From Amycolatopsis jiangsuensis (lineage in GTDB: Bacteria; Actinomycetota; Actinomycetes; Mycobacteriales; Pseudonocardiaceae): DNA of 64,000 nucleotides. The notes below the pieces were generated by a model. The model saw nothing but the letters and a program-made list of their open reading frames with translations. It was not told where the DNA came from and searched no databases. Positions 8,182-15,598 of this stretch are shown here, in pieces. Position 1 is the first letter of the stretch. Every line of letters starts with the position of its first letter. The position numbers and the translations under genes were made by a program. The stretch spans positions 1,178,001 through 1,242,000 of the forward strand of contig NZ_JACHMG010000001.1 of the NCBI RefSeq assembly GCF_014204865.1. The letters are read 5' to 3'.

Positions 8182-9570
8182 ATGACTGCGATCCAGGAAC
8201 CTGTGCCGACTGCCGCCGCCCCCGACCAGCCGTACGAGTACGCGCGCACCGAGTTGGTGGAACCCGATTGGCGCCGCTTCCCCGGCTGGCAGGACGTCAC
8301 CGACGCCGAGTGGCGGGACGCGCAGTGGCAGCGGGTGCACTGTGTACGCAACGTCCGGCAGCTGCGCGCGCTGATGGGTGACCTGCTGGAGGAGCGCTTC
8401 TACGAGGACCTGGTCGCCGACCAGCGCGACATGGCCACCATGTCGATGCTGGTGCCGCCCCAGATGCTCAACACGATGGCGCCCACCGCGGGCACCGACC
8501 CGGCGAAGGTGACCGAGGCGTTCTACGCCGATCCGATCCGCCGGTACATGATGCCGGTGCGCAGCGACCGGGACCCGGTGTCGCCGAGCCATCCGCATTC
8601 GGAGCGGGACTCCCTGCACGAGGCGGAGATGTGGGTGGTCGAGGGGCTCACCCACCGCTACCCGACCAAGGTGCTGGCCGAGCTGATCTCGACCTGCCCA
8701 CAGTACTGCGGGCACTGCACCCGGATGGACCTGGTCGGCAACTCCACCGAGCAGGTCCAGAAGCACAAACTGGAACTCAAGCCGGTGGACCGGCAGGACG
8801 CGATGATCGACTACCTCAAGCGCACCCCCGGGGTGCGGGACGTGGTGGTCTCCGGCGGCGACGTGGCGAACGTGCCGTGGCCGCAGCTGGAGTCGTTCCT
8901 GATGCGGCTGATGGACATCGAGACGGTGCGGGACATCCGGCTCGCCACGAAGGCGCTGGCCGCGTTGCCGCAGCACTGGCTGCAGCCGAAGGTGACCGAA
9001 GGCCTGCAGCGGGTGGCGCTCACCGCTCAGCGGCGCGGGGTCAACCTGGCCATCCACACGCACGTCAACCACGCCCAGTCGGTCACCCCGCTGGTGGCCG
9101 AGGCGGCGCGGACGGCGCTGGAGGTCGGGGTCCGCGACGTGCGGAACCAGGGCGTGCTGATGCGCGGCGTCAACGCGACCCCGGCCGCGTTGCTGGACCT
9201 GTGTTTCGCGCTGCAGGGCGAGGCGAACATCCTGCCGTACTACTTCTACATGTGCGACATGATCCCGAACGCGGAGCACTGGCGGGTCTCGGTGCACGAG
9301 GCCCAGCAGCTGCAGCACGCGATCATGGGCTACCTGCCCGGCTACGCGACCCCACGCATCGTGTGCGACGTGCCCTACGTCGGGAAGCGGTGGGTGCACC
9401 AGCTCGCCGACTACGACCGCGAGCGCGGCATCTCGTACTGGACGAAGAACTACCGCACCGGCATCGAACTGGACGATCCGGAGGCGCTGCAGCGGCAGTA
9501 CCCCTACTACGACCCGATCTCCACCCTTCCCGAGGCCGGGAAGCGGTGGTGGGCCGAGCAGTCCGGCTGA
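8182..9570 (+). CDS. KamA-family radical SAM aminomutase (lysine 2,3-aminomutase-like)
   Basis: Lysine 2,3-aminomutase uses S-adenosylmethionine, a [4Fe-4S] cluster and PLP to move the alpha-amino group of lysine to the beta carbon. The 462-residue protein has the radical SAM triad CPQYCGHC (Cys172, 176, 179). The two Asp that bind the lysine side-chain ammonium in the clostridial enzyme have counterparts in 'YMCDMIPN' and 'IVCDVPYVGK'. The PLP lysine would be the Lys of PYVGK, but the Gly-rich loop that precedes it in classical enzymes (PGGGGK) is replaced. This is therefore a divergent subfamily: lysine or a related beta-amino acid product is likely but unproven. GAGGAG upstream supports the ATG. 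No beta-lysine acetyltransferase or degradation genes lie beside it. Confidence 0.8.
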   Translation: MTAIQEPVPTAAAPDQPYEYARTELVEPDWRRFPGWQDVTDAEWRDAQWQRVHCVRNVRQLRALMGDLLEERFYEDLVADQRDMATMSMLVPPQMLNTMAPTAGTDPAKVTEAFYADPIRRYMMPVRSDRDPVSPSHPHSERDSLHEAEMWVVEGLTHRYPTKVLAELISTCPQYCGHCTRMDLVGNSTEQVQKHKLELKPVDRQDAMIDYLKRTPGVRDVVVSGGDVANVPWPQLESFLMRLMDIETVRDIRLATKALAALPQHWLQPKVTEGLQRVALTAQRRGVNLAIHTHVNHAQSVTPLVAEAARTALEVGVRDVRNQGVLMRGVNATPAALLDLCFALQGEANILPYYFYMCDMIPNAEHWRVSVHEAQQLQHAIMGYLPGYATPRIVCDVPYVGKRWVHQLADYDRERGISYWTKNYRTGIELDDPEALQRQYPYYDPISTLPEAGKRWWAEQSG

Positions 9571-9586
9571 GCGGGGTTCAGGGGGT

Positions 9587-10487
9587 TCAGGGGGCTTCCG
9601 CGGCGAGCGCGGGAGCCACCTCTCTGTGCCCCTCCGCGTGGCGGACCAGGACGACCAGCGCGAGACCGGCCAGTACGAGCGCGCTCAGCATGATCACCGC
9701 CATCGGCAGGGAACTGCCCTCGCCGAACACGCCGACCAGCGGCGAGGCCACCGCGCCGCAGGCGAACTGAAGCCCGCCCATCAGCGCCGAAGCCGCGCCG
9801 GGAACGGCGCCGCCGATCGTCTGTCCGAGGCTCATCGTCGCCGGGAAGATCATCCCGATGCCCGCCAGCACCACGAACAACGTGACCCCGGCGGCCGCGA
9901 AACTCTCCCCGAACGCGACGACGGCCAGCACCTGCGCCGCCCCGCCGGCGACCGCGATGACGACCGCGCAGACGAGCAAGCCGACGAGAACCCGAGCAGC
10001 AGGCCGTGGCAGCGCAGCGGCCGGTTTCGCGTCAGCGCGGCCATCGCGCGGAACGTCCCGGTGAGCCCACCGCGGGCCCGGCGCCCCGGCGGCAGCGTTT
10101 CCGGCACCTTCACCAGGACGCTGATCAGCAGCAGCCCGAAGACCGTCCGCCACGTCGGACCCGAGAGCACCGCCCCGCCGAGCACCGGTGCCGCGACCGG
10201 GACGCTCCCCATGATCTGCGACAGCGGGGCGAAGTACCGCGGGATCTCCGGTCAGGCGCGCGATCGGTGATGATCGCCCTCGCCAGCACCATTCCCGCGG
10301 CCGCGGGGGCTCCCTGCAGGAACCGCGCGGTGATCAGCACCTCGGCTGTCGGCGCCAGCGCGCAGCCGACCGAACACACGACATAGCCGGCGACACCATC
10401 CAGCAGCAGCCCGCGCCGGCCGAGGCCGTCACTGAGCGGGCCGATCACCAGCTGCCCGACGACCAGGCCGAGCAGGAACGCGGTCAC
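9587..10487 (-). pseudogene. Bcr/CflA-type drug-efflux MFS transporter, decayed
   Basis: Three overlapping minus-strand frames together spell one MFS drug exporter. The first (from 10487) begins abruptly inside the protein with 'LLGLVVGQLVIGPLSDGLGRRG' and runs to about 10245. The second carries 'SQIMGSVPVAAPVLGGA' to 'VPETLPPGRR'. The third carries the last five or so helices to 9587. At least two frameshifts are needed. The stretch before 'VPETLPP' looks shortened by a small deletion, and the first roughly 50 residues, including helix 1, are missing. The broken N terminus abuts the broken start of a divergent MarR gene, so one deletion probably removed both promoters. Confidence 0.8.
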
Positions 10488-10491
10488 CGGT

Positions 10492-10747
10492 CACCTCGAC
10501 CGCGCACTGGAACCGGTCTACGAGGGCACCGAGCTGACCGGCCGGGGACCGGCGCGCGTCGCTGATCTCGGTGACCGAGGCGGGCAAAGCCGCGCTGGAC
10601 GCCCTGTTCCCGCGGCAGGTCGCCACCGAGTCCGCGCTACTGGCCGACCTCGGCGACGACCGCGAACGAGCACTCGAGGCACTGACCATTGTGGACCGAG
10701 CACTGGAGCGGGCCACGCGCAGCCGACACCCCGATGACGCACGTTGA
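10492..10747 (+). pseudogene. MarR-family regulator remnant
   Basis: The plus strand encodes an N-terminal MarR-like helix ('HLDRALEPVYEGTELTG', 10492-10542). After a short gap and a frame change, the wing and C-terminal dimerisation helices follow ('RASLISVTEAGKAALDAL' to the TGA at 10745-10747). The DNA-recognition helices in between are deleted, so no functional repressor can be made. MarR regulators are often divergent from Bcr/CflA pumps, and the neighbouring pump gene is decayed as well. The two remnants look like one dead resistance module. Confidence 0.7.
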
Positions 10748-10757
10748 CCTCGCAAGG

Positions 10758-11387
10758 TCACAACATCCGGTAGGAGAGGAAAAAGACGCACGCGACGACG
10801 ACCGTCGCCGCGACTCCGGTCACGGCGCAGAGCGCGTCGCCGGCCCGGCGCGCGAGCACCACGGCGAGCAGCACGACGCCGGCGACACCGATCAGGGTCC
10901 AATACACCCAGCTCGTCGTGTCCGCCACCACGGTCATCCCGTAGAGACATTCGCCGAGCGCGATCCCGGCCAGCAGCGCGGACCCCAGCGCCGCACGCCA
11001 ACACCGGCGTCGCAACCAGGAGGTGGCGGCACCGACGAACGGTCCGGCCACCACTGCGATCACGCCGAACATCACCGGGTCGTAGAAGAACCCCCGCAGG
11101 GAGGCCGCCGCCGCGTAGCCGAGCACCAGCGCAACGAAGACCACCAGGCCGAACACCGCCGAAGGTGCGGTCTTCTCCCGCAGCAGCCAGACCACGAGGA
11201 CGGTCACGAGCGTCCAGCCGCTGGCCGAATTCGCCAGTGACGCCAGCACGTGGGGCATTACGGCCTGGGCATACGACGTCAGGCCACCGAGCAGCAGACC
11301 CGCGGCGGCGGCCACGATCGCCTTCGTCACCACCGCGCGCCTGGCCGCCGTGTCCGGCTGAGTGGAGCTCTCCTCGGCGGCTGTCAT
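10758..11387 (-). CDS. DUF6518-like integral membrane protein
   Basis: A 209-residue protein with about six or seven hydrophobic helices and short polar ends. The motif 'GLLLGGLTSYAQ' followed by 'LASLANSASGW' is typical of the DUF6518 membrane family found in actinobacteria. No catalytic or transport motif can be seen. ATG start. Function unknown. It lies between the decayed MarR remnant and a GNAT gene, and no operon is evident. Confidence 0.65.
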   Translation of the reverse strand: MTAAEESSTQPDTAARRAVVTKAIVAAAAGLLLGGLTSYAQAVMPHVLASLANSASGWTLVTVLVVWLLREKTAPSAVFGLVVFVALVLGYAAAASLRGFFYDPVMFGVIAVVAGPFVGAATSWLRRRCWRAALGSALLAGIALGECLYGMTVVADTTSWVYWTLIGVAGVVLLAVVLARRAGDALCAVTGVAATVVVACVFFLSYRML

Positions 11388-11441
11388 CCGCGGAGCGTAG
11401 CGACCGGCCCCACGCCGGCATGGGACCCGGGTCCGGACGGC

Positions 11442-11951
11442 TCAGCTCCCGCAGCCGGTTTCGTACACCAGTTCCCCGTCTTGGTCGCGAAGCAGCCGGA
11501 ACCCGGCTTTCTCCAGGACACGGCGACTGGCCACGTTGGCCGGGTAGACGTACCCGCGCAGTGGCGGCGCGACCCCCGGCGACGGATGCGCCTCATGCCA
11601 GTCCTTCAGCGCTTGCGCCAGCTCCGTGGCGAAGCCGGCGCCCCACGCCGGACGCGCCAGCAGGTAGCCCAGTTCGCGGTGCCCGGTGCCGTGGGCGGTG
11701 CCGAAACCCGCGCGTCCCACGAACTCGCCGTCAGTGGTCTCCACCCGCCACTTCGACCAGCCACGGCGTTCGTGCTCGGCGATGAAGACGCCGAGCCGCT
11801 TCGCCGTGGCCGACCGGGTTTGCGGCCCGGTTCGCAAGTGCCGCATCGCTTCGGGGTCCGCGTGCAGTGCGGCGAGGTCGTCCAGGTCCGAGGGCGACCA
11901 GGTGGTCAGCCGCAACCGCGCCGTGGCGAGCACGGTGTCGCGAAGCGCCAT
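11442..11951 (-). CDS. GNAT-family N-acetyltransferase (RimJ/RimL-like)
   Basis: A 169-residue acetyl-CoA-dependent transferase of the RimJ/RimL type, which often modifies ribosomal-protein or small-molecule amines. 'TARLRLTTWSPSDLDDLAAL' is the standard start. 'ELGYLLARPAWGAGFATEL' is the acetyl-CoA pyrophosphate-binding region, and 'VYPANVASRRVLEKAGFRLL' is the conserved Asn-Ser/Arg-Val-Leu motif. The ATG at 11951 is preferred because the longer frame adds only residues without family similarity. The substrate is unknown. Confidence 0.8.
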   Translation of the reverse strand: MALRDTVLATARLRLTTWSPSDLDDLAALHADPEAMRHLRTGPQTRSATAKRLGVFIAEHERRGWSKWRVETTDGEFVGRAGFGTAHGTGHRELGYLLARPAWGAGFATELAQALKDWHEAHPSPGVAPPLRGYVYPANVASRRVLEKAGFRLLRDQDGELVYETGCGS

Positions 11952-12013
11952 GCCCCGCAGTGTGCCGCATCGGCCATCGCGGGGCACGCCCCCTCGCGGT
12001 CCGGCCAGATAAG

Positions 12014-12030
12014 TGTTACCTTAGGTAACA
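12014..12030. promoter_or_regulatory. Palindromic operator upstream of the AurF-like gene
   Basis: TGTTACC-TTA-GGTAACA is a perfect 7-bp inverted repeat around a 3-bp centre, ending 42 bp before the ATG at 12073. Its size and symmetry suit a TetR-family repressor. A further GGTAAC half site follows at about 12040. No TetR gene is present nearby, so the regulator must be encoded elsewhere. Confidence 0.65.
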
Positions 12031-12072
12031 GTGAATCTCGGTAACGCCTACTCGTCCTTCAGGGAGGACCGT

Positions 12073-12972
12073 ATGACCAGCGCCGATGTGCACTCCTCCG
12101 TTCGCGGGGACACCGCGCGGCGGCTGCTCGACTCGTCCGAGACGCTGTCCTACGACCCGGTCCACGAGGTGGACTGGGAAACCCCGCTGGACAAGGATTT
12201 CCACGGGGCGAGCCCGGAGTGGAGCACGCTCTACGGCACGAGCTACTGGGCCGAGATGACCCCGGAGCAGCAGAAGGAACTGACCCGCCAGGAGGCGGCG
12301 TCGGTCGCCAGCACCGGGATCTGGTTCGAGATGATCCTGCAGCAGATGGTGCTGCGGGACTTCTACGCCAAGGACCCGACCGATCCGTCGTTCCAGTGGG
12401 CGCTGACCGAGATCGCCGACGAATGCCGGCACTCGATCATGTTCGCCCGCGGTGCCGAAAAGCTCGGCGCTCCCCCCTACCGGCCGCGCCGGACGGCGGT
12501 CGAACTCGGCCGCGTCTTCAAGGCGACGGCCAACGGCGAAGCCGCGTACGCCGCGATCCTCGTCGCCGAAGAGGTCCTCGACGTGATGCAGCGCGACTGG
12601 ATGCGCGACGAGCGCGTGGTGCCGTTCGTGCGCACGATCAACAACATCCACGTGGTCGAGGAGTCCCGGCACATGAAGTTCGCCCGGGAGGAGACCCGGG
12701 AACGGCTCGAGGGCGCGGGCCGGCTCCGCCGCCAGTACAACGCGCTGGTCGTGTCCATCGCCTCGTACTTCATCGTCAGCAGCATGGTCAACCGCAGCGT
12801 GTACGCGCACGCCGGCCTCGACACGCGGCGCGCGGTGCGCGAAGCCAAGGCGAACGAGCACCACAAGGCGATGCTGCGCTCCAGCTGCGCGGGCCTGATG
12901 GAGTTCCTCGCCTCCTGCGGTCTGCTGACCAAGGCCGCGACCGTGTTCTACAAGCGGGCGAACCTGATCTGA
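12073..12972 (+). CDS. AurF/CmlI-like diiron N-oxygenase
   Basis: A 299-residue protein of the AurF family (PF11583), non-haem diiron enzymes that oxidise arylamines to nitro compounds (AurF in aureothin, CmlI in chloramphenicol biosynthesis). The seven iron ligands of AurF can be matched: Glu in 'STGIWFEM', Glu and His in 'ADECRHS', Glu in 'VAEEVLD', and His-x3-Glu-x2-His in 'IHVVEESRH'. The ATG at 12073 is supported by GGGAGGA; an in-frame GTG at 12031 lies too close to the operator. The next gene, an FprB-like reductase, starts one base after this stop and is the likely electron donor. No biosynthetic cluster surrounds the pair, so the substrate is unknown. Confidence 0.85.
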   Translation: MTSADVHSSVRGDTARRLLDSSETLSYDPVHEVDWETPLDKDFHGASPEWSTLYGTSYWAEMTPEQQKELTRQEAASVASTGIWFEMILQQMVLRDFYAKDPTDPSFQWALTEIADECRHSIMFARGAEKLGAPPYRPRRTAVELGRVFKATANGEAAYAAILVAEEVLDVMQRDWMRDERVVPFVRTINNIHVVEESRHMKFAREETRERLEGAGRLRRQYNALVVSIASYFIVSSMVNRSVYAHAGLDTRRAVREAKANEHHKAMLRSSCAGLMEFLASCGLLTKAATVFYKRANLI

Positions 12973-12973
12973 C

Positions 12974-14479
12974 ATGGCGTACGCGATCACCCAGACCTGC
13001 TGCAACGACGCTTCCTGCGTCGCGGTTTGCCCGGTCAACTGCATCCACCCGGCGCCGGGCGAACCCGGCTTCGGCACCACGGACATGCTCTACGTCGACC
13101 CCGCGACCTGCATCGACTGCGGGGCCTGCGCGGACGCCTGCCCGGTGGACGCGATCTTCCCGGCCGACCTGCTCACCGGGCCACTCGAGGTGTACGCGGG
13201 CATCAACGCCGAGTACTTCGCCGGCCGGGAACCGGCCGCCGTGGCGGACCCGGCGCCGAACTTCCACCAGTGGGGACCGCCGTCGTTCGAGCATCCGATC
13301 CCGAGCGATTTCGCACCGCCGGACGTGGCCGTGGTCGGCACCGGCCCGGCCGGGATGTACGCGGTCGAGGACCTGCTGCTGCACACGAACGCGCGGGTCA
13401 CGCTGATCGACCGGCTACCGGTCGCCGGCGGGCTCGTGCGCTACGGCGTGGCACCGGATCATCCGGCCACGAAACGGATCGGCGAGACCTTCGCGCGCTT
13501 CCACCGTCATCCGCGGCTGCGGATGCGGCTGGGTGTCGAGGTGGGCCGGGACGTGAGCATCGACGAGCTGGCCGGGCGGCACGACGCGGTGCTCTACGCG
13601 GTCGGGGCGTCGTCCGCGCGCAGCCTCGGGCTCGAGGGCGAGCAGCTGCCGGGCAGCGTCGCCGCGACGACCGTGGTCGCCTGGTACAACGGCCACCCCG
13701 ACGTACCCGAGGACGCGGTCGACCTGTCCTCCGAACGCGTCGTGGTGATCGGTACCGGCAACGTCGCGCTGGACGTGGCGCGGATCCTGACCGCCGATCC
13801 CGACGACCTGGCCGGTACCTCGATCGCCCCGCACGCTCTCGAGCGACTGCGGTCGAGCAAGGTGCGTGAGGTGGTGCTCCTCGCCCGGCGCGGCCCGGGC
13901 GACGCCGCGTACACCACCCCGGAACTGCTCGCGCTCGCGCAGCGGACGAGCGTGCCGCTCGTCGTGGACAGCGAGGATTCCCGTACCACTGCGGCGATTG
14001 ACGCCGGCGAAGGCAAGGCGAGGCTGCTGCGCGGACTGGACCGCGAGGCGGTGGACTGGACCGTGCCGCCGGCCGGCGAAGGCCGCCGGATCGTCCTGCG
14101 GTTCCACTCCGCGTCATCGGCCGTCACGGGCGACACCCAGGTGCGCGGGCTGCGGGTGAGCGGGGCCGACGGACCGGTCGAAATCTCCGCGGACCAGGTC
14201 GTGCGCGCAGTCGGCTACCGCGGAAAACCAGTGCCCGGCCTGCCGTTCGACGAGGCGTCCGGGACCATCCCGAATACCTCGGGCCGGGTACACGACCGCG
14301 CCGGCGCCTACGTGGTCGGCTGGATCAAGCGCGGCCCGTCGGGCGGGATCGGCGCGAACCGCACCTGTGCCCGCGAGACGGTGGCGACGCTGCTCGACGA
14401 CATCACCTCCGGCCGGCTCCCCGTACGGACTTCCTCACCGATCAGCCGGCTGCGAAAGCGCCTGGCCCGCACCCACTGA
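12974..14479 (+). CDS. Ferredoxin-fused NADPH:ferredoxin reductase (FprB type)
   Basis: This 501-residue protein joins an N-terminal two-cluster ferredoxin (Cys-rich 'CCNDASCVAVCPVNCIHP' and 'CIDCGACADACPVDAI', residues 1-60) to an adrenodoxin-reductase-like flavoprotein. 'VVGTGPAGMYAVEDLL' binds FAD and 'VVVIGTGNVALDVARIL' binds NADP. 'GWIKRGPSGGIGANRTCA' is the conserved C-terminal FAD contact. It would pass electrons from NADPH to a partner oxygenase. The start is one base after the stop of the AurF-like gene, so the two are almost certainly translated together and work as oxygenase plus reductase. Confidence 0.9.
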   Translation: MAYAITQTCCNDASCVAVCPVNCIHPAPGEPGFGTTDMLYVDPATCIDCGACADACPVDAIFPADLLTGPLEVYAGINAEYFAGREPAAVADPAPNFHQWGPPSFEHPIPSDFAPPDVAVVGTGPAGMYAVEDLLLHTNARVTLIDRLPVAGGLVRYGVAPDHPATKRIGETFARFHRHPRLRMRLGVEVGRDVSIDELAGRHDAVLYAVGASSARSLGLEGEQLPGSVAATTVVAWYNGHPDVPEDAVDLSSERVVVIGTGNVALDVARILTADPDDLAGTSIAPHALERLRSSKVREVVLLARRGPGDAAYTTPELLALAQRTSVPLVVDSEDSRTTAAIDAGEGKARLLRGLDREAVDWTVPPAGEGRRIVLRFHSASSAVTGDTQVRGLRVSGADGPVEISADQVVRAVGYRGKPVPGLPFDEASGTIPNTSGRVHDRAGAYVVGWIKRGPSGGIGANRTCARETVATLLDDITSGRLPVRTSSPISRLRKRLARTH

Positions 14480-14481
14480 AC

Positions 14482-14517
14482 CCTCGTGAGTGGCGAGCGG
14501 CGCCGCCACTCACGAGG
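14482..14517. terminator. Hairpin after the AurF/FprB operon
   Basis: CCTCGTGAGTGGCG (14482-14495) pairs perfectly with 14504-14517 around an 8-base loop. It lies between the convergent stops of the reductase and the GH25 lysozyme, so it can serve both strands. There is no T tract. Confidence 0.7.
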
Positions 14518-14525
14518 CGGTGTAC

Positions 14526-15377
14526 TCAGGCCTCTGACGACGACGAATTGCCGCGGGCCAGCGCTTGCACGCGGCCGAACGGGCCGTTGTAGTAGTTCTG
14601 GTCGCCGGGCAGCCCACCGGTGCTGGCGAACTGCCAGATGCTCTGTTTGTCCCAGCCCGCGGGCAGCTCGCCGATCTCCGAGGCGTAGCGGGCGAGCCAC
14701 AGTGGGTTGGTGTCGCCGAACTTGGCGGTGTTGCCGGTGCAGCGCTTCCACCACGAGGTCGAGGTGTAGATGACCGTGCTGCGGTGCTCCTTCGCCAGGT
14801 AGGTGCGGGCGAAGTCGTCGATCCACGCGGTCAGGTCCGCCGGGCTTTTGCCGTAACAGGCGTCGCCATACGGGTTGTACTCGAGGTCCACCGCGCCCGG
14901 CAGGGTCGTGCCGTCGCCGCCCCAGCCACCGCCGTGCGCGATGAAGTACGCGGCCTGTTCGGCGCCGCCGGAGATATCCGGGCGGGCGAAGTGGTACGCG
15001 CCGCGGATCAGGCCCGCGTCGTGCGCGCCGTTGTACTGCTGGGCGAACTGCGGGCTGACGAACCCGGTGCCCTCGGTGGCCTTGACGTAGGCGAACTGGG
15101 CGCCCGAGCCCGCCGCCTTCTTCCAGTCCACCGCGCCCTGGTGGCCGCTCACGTCGTGCCCGAGGGTCTGCGCCACGGCCAGGTCCGCCCGCGCCGGACT
15201 GCCCGCCACGCCTTCGTGCAGGGCGATCTGCGATCCCGCGTAGTTCCCGGCGGCCTTCGAGTAGTCGGCGGCCGCGGCCGGTCCCGCGGTCGCGATCGTC
15301 CACGGCAGCGCCAGCGCGGCCACGGCGAGTGCCATCCACACCCGTCCGCGCCGGTGTCCCGGATCGGTCCGGTTCAT
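14526..15377 (-). CDS. Secreted GH25 lysozyme (muramidase)
   Basis: A secreted 283-residue N-acetylmuramidase of glycoside hydrolase family 25, the Chalaropsis/cellosyl type, which cuts the beta-1,4 bond after MurNAc. A signal peptide covers about residues 1-36 (RRGR, hydrophobic core, AAAA-D). The catalytic barrel starts at 'GHDVSGHQGAVDW', which contains the conserved Asp. The DxE pair is in 'VDLEYNP' and the strand 'VIYTSTSWW' follows. GGAGGCGAG directly before the ATG at 15377 fixes the start; upstream in-frame starts add no family sequence. It is divergent from the GH55 gene and part of a run of secreted hydrolases. Confidence 0.9.
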   Translation of the reverse strand: MNRTDPGHRRGRVWMALAVAALALPWTIATAGPAAAADYSKAAGNYAGSQIALHEGVAGSPARADLAVAQTLGHDVSGHQGAVDWKKAAGSGAQFAYVKATEGTGFVSPQFAQQYNGAHDAGLIRGAYHFARPDISGGAEQAAYFIAHGGGWGGDGTTLPGAVDLEYNPYGDACYGKSPADLTAWIDDFARTYLAKEHRSTVIYTSTSWWKRCTGNTAKFGDTNPLWLARYASEIGELPAGWDKQSIWQFASTGGLPGDQNYYNGPFGRVQALARGNSSSSEA

Positions 15378-15526
15378 CTCGCCTCCGTTCATGATCGGCG
15401 GGGTGATCCGGTCGCCATCGTGCCTGCCGTACGCCGTCCGCGCGCGACGACGGGTCACTCTTTCGTGTCCAAACGGGCAGGCCTCAATGGTCCAGACAAC
15501 CGTTACGCCGTCGTGACCCGCGGCCG

Positions 15527-15542
15527 GTAACCGCGTGGTTAC
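15527..15542. promoter_or_regulatory. Inverted repeat GTAACC-N4-GGTTAC upstream of the GH55 gene
   Basis: A perfect 6-bp inverted repeat with a GCGT centre lies 57 bp before the GTG of the GH55 gene, in the 221-bp region it shares with the divergent GH25 gene. It could bind a regulator common to both. The protein is not identified. Confidence 0.45.
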
Positions 15543-15598
15543 TTTCCTTCTGCTCCCCACCTAACCGGTGAATCCCCAACGGCGGAGGTATCAAGGGC

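Noticed and set aside
12014..12030. Iron regulator (DtxR/IdeR) box
   Set aside because: The arms read TTACC/GGTAA, opposite in orientation to the TTAGG/CCTAA of iron boxes.
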